Assembly: GCA_043820025.1 (NCBI GenBank)
Contig: JBDRED010000028.1
Span: 1-64,000 of the forward strand
Reading direction: 5' to 3'
Origin: JBDRED01 sp043820025 [NCBI: Elusimicrobiota bacterium]
Lineage (GTDB): Bacteria > RUG730 > JBDRED01
Length of the DNA stretch: 64,000 nt
Within the stretch, counting starts at the first letter, position 1; every line of letters starts with the position of its first letter. Under the pieces are notes generated by a model. It saw nothing but the letters and a program-made list of their open reading frames with translations, made no database searches and was not told where the DNA came from. A program made the translations under genes and the position numbers. Positions 62,511 through 64,000 of the stretch are shown here, piece after piece.

Positions 62511-63761
62511 TTACAGATATTCAGCTTCAAATATTACAGGCCAAGCGTCATTAACTTTTTTTAGTTTTACTTCGATTATTTTATTAATCAAACCCTTTTT
62601 ATAAGGAACGCCTGCCTTAATATACTGAGGAGTCATCCCATACAGCCTGCCGTCTGCTCCCCGGCTTTCAATTAAAATACTTGAAACTTGATTCAAGTAT
62701 TTCTTACATTCTGTTTTTCTTAACTCAATATCCAACTGCCTTAATATTTCTTTACGCTCTTTTATTTCCTGCGCAGGCACGTTATCTTTCATATCATACG
62801 CTCTTGTGCCCGGCCGCGCTGAAAACGGGAAAACATGCATACCTCTTATTCCAATGTTTTTTAAAAACTTTACAGTATTTTTAAAAGATTCTTGAGTCTC
62901 GCCCGGAAAACCGGCAATAATGTCAGTTGTAACGCTTATAACCGGGAACGCCTTTTTTATTCTTTGTAAAAGGTTTATTATATCGCAGGTGTTATACTTG
63001 CGCCCCATTTTTTTTAAAATTAAATCATCGCCTGATTGAAATGAAATATGCAGATGCGGGCATAATTTCCCATTAGGATACCCCGCTTTTCTCATTACCT
63101 CAATAAGATCATTGGTTATTTCTAAAGGCTCTATTGAGCTTATCCTTATGCGTTCTACTCCGGATTTTTTATTAAGCCACATTATCAGGTCTGATAATCT
63201 CCATTCGCATTTATTATCGTCAACTGAATTAAACATTCCGACACGCACGCCTGTAAGAACAATCTCCTTGTACCCGCTTTTTAAAATTTCTTCAACCTCT
63301 GTCTTAATGTCAGTAATATTCTTACTCCGCATATCAGAACGAACATAAGGAACTATGCAGTAAGCGCAAAACGCGTCGCACCCGTCCTGAATCTTAAGAA
63401 ATGCCCTGGTTCTGGAACGCGCTTTCTTTTTAATAACATTTTTTTTATCTAATTTTAAAACATCCATAATCCGCAGTTTATCTATATTTGAAACAATAAA
63501 CACGCTCGGAAATTCACGCTCAATATTTTTTTTATCGCGTTCAATATAACAGCCTGTTAAAACTATTTTAAAATCAGGATTTTCATTTATAAGCCTGCGT
63601 ATCAGCTGTCTGCATTTTGTGTCAGCGCGCGAAGTGACTGTGCATGAGTTAATAATAGCGACAGCGCTTGTGTCATACTCATTTAACGATGCCTCTATCT
63701 CTTCTGATTCGACTTGATTTACCTTGCATCCAAATGTATAAACCAGTTTTTTTATTTTCAT
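62511..63761 (-). CDS. mtaB: tRNA t6A37 methylthiotransferase MtaB
   Basis: 416 residues. The UPF0004 cluster Cys are Cys12, Cys40 and Cys71; the radical SAM cluster is CDAFCAYC (Cys128, 132, 135). GVRVGMFNSVDD and SFQSGDDLILKKMGRKYNT then TDIIAGFPGETQESF follow, and a C-terminal TRAM-like domain. It makes ms2t6A in tRNA reading ANN codons. The opening KKLVYTFGCKVNQVESEEIE is typical of MtaB rather than MiaB. rsmE lies upstream, a conserved pairing. Confidence 0.94.
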   Translation of the reverse strand: MKIKKLVYTFGCKVNQVESEEIEASLNEYDTSAVAIINSCTVTSRADTKCRQLIRRLINENPDFKIVLTGCYIERDKKNIEREFPSVFIVSNIDKLRIMDVLKLDKKNVIKKKARSRTRAFLKIQDGCDAFCAYCIVPYVRSDMRSKNITDIKTEVEEILKSGYKEIVLTGVRVGMFNSVDDNKCEWRLSDLIMWLNKKSGVERIRISSIEPLEITNDLIEVMRKAGYPNGKLCPHLHISFQSGDDLILKKMGRKYNTCDIINLLQRIKKAFPVISVTTDIIAGFPGETQESFKNTVKFLKNIGIRGMHVFPFSARPGTRAYDMKDNVPAQEIKERKEILRQLDIELRKTECKKYLNQVSSILIESRGADGRLYGMTPQYIKAGVPYKKGLINKIIEVKLKKVNDAWPVIFEAEYL

Positions 63762-63864
63762 CTCACTGCCTCTTTCCCCATATTTCTCTCTGTCATTCCC
63801 GCGCCTTTATTATAATGCTCCTTCTTCCCGCAGGGGTTTATCCCTCCATCAGACGTCATTTTTA

Positions 63865-64000
63865 TTACAGTTCGCCAAGGATATATTTCACTATTGATAA
63901 AATAACTATTGGCGCTGTCTCAGCCCTCAGAATATTTCCATGAAGCCTAAAGCTTCTCCAATTATTTTTATGAGCAGTTTTTATCTCATCGCCGCTTAGC
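63865..64000 (-). CDS. rsmE: 16S rRNA m3U1498 methyltransferase, 3' end only
   Basis: The last 44 codons of a gene that continues past the window. The frame reads SGDEIKTAHKNNWRSFRLHG then NILRAETAPIVILSIVKYIL GEL and stop. GNILRAETA is the ILRxETA motif that closes the SAM knot in RsmE. Stop codon at 63867-63865. It is 104 bases upstream of mtaB; that gap has no gene and a short repeat-like stretch (63791-63830). Confidence 0.8.
   Translation of the reverse strand, partial: LSGDEIKTAHKNNWRSFRLHGNILRAETAPIVILSIVKYILGEL

Overview
The window reads as ordinary chromosome of an AT-rich diderm bacterium, probably from an uncultivated lineage. The outer membrane is implied by Kdo transferase (kdtA), heptose-1-phosphate adenylyltransferase (rfaE2), an LptE-like lipoprotein, FadL-, PorV- and other beta-barrel proteins, and a type IV pilin with its prepilin peptidase. 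Type III glutamine synthetase, GH65 phosphorylase, split B12-dependent methionine synthase, the MEP-pathway gene dxs and the style of intergenic repeats recall Omnitrophota-like genomes. That placement is inference and was not tested by any search. Almost all genes lie on the minus strand; only mazG, rpsT and a CNB/AI-2E pair are on the plus strand.

Layout. 1-4 kb: a secreted protein with a hydrolase-like C-terminus, and a FadL porin. 4-7.4 kb: PAS histidine kinase, HD hydrolase, def, radical SAM protein. 7.4-12 kb: small membrane protein, FecR protein, mltG, ruvX, thpR, cinA. 12-19 kb: glutamine synthetase III, then a GT4/GH65/beta-phosphoglucomutase sugar cluster. 19-20 kb: OmpR-type regulator and a half-size GDT1 transporter. 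20.2-25.8 kb: an envelope cluster (beta-barrel, PorV-like protein, lamin-tail surface protein), then an exported tandem SpoVG-fold protein and a DUF4234 protein. 25.8-32.7 kb: nusA-infB-rbfA-nrnA-truB-ribF. 32.8-34.6 kb: pilus genes and divergent mazG. 34.7-45 kb: a compact uvrC, murJ, rpsT, holA-lptE-leuS, tlyA-dxs, tRNA-Lys and tRNA-Arg. 45.2-45.7 kb: a MITE-like element. 45.8-53 kb: CNB/AI-2E, kdtA, a DUF374 acyltransferase, metH and its separate activation domain. 52.4-64 kb: secDF-yajC-tgt, rfaE2, accCB, efp, pepP, aroQ, DUF502, BI-1, mtaB and the 3' end of rsmE.

Most operons are housekeeping sets with familiar neighbours. The less ordinary content is: (i) a non-autonomous element family with long inverted termini, present in a large and a small copy; (ii) phrase-like repeats that sit at gene 3' ends in one orientation and sometimes supply stop codons or false upstream starts; (iii) an exported SpoVG-fold protein; (iv) the lamin-tail/PorV/barrel locus with its own promoter; (v) two genes whose promoters predict leaderless mRNA; (vi) a likely ATT start codon; (vii) a UvrC without its C-terminal HhH domain. 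Several starts below are moved inward to a Shine-Dalgarno (SD) site where a longer reading would translate repeat DNA.
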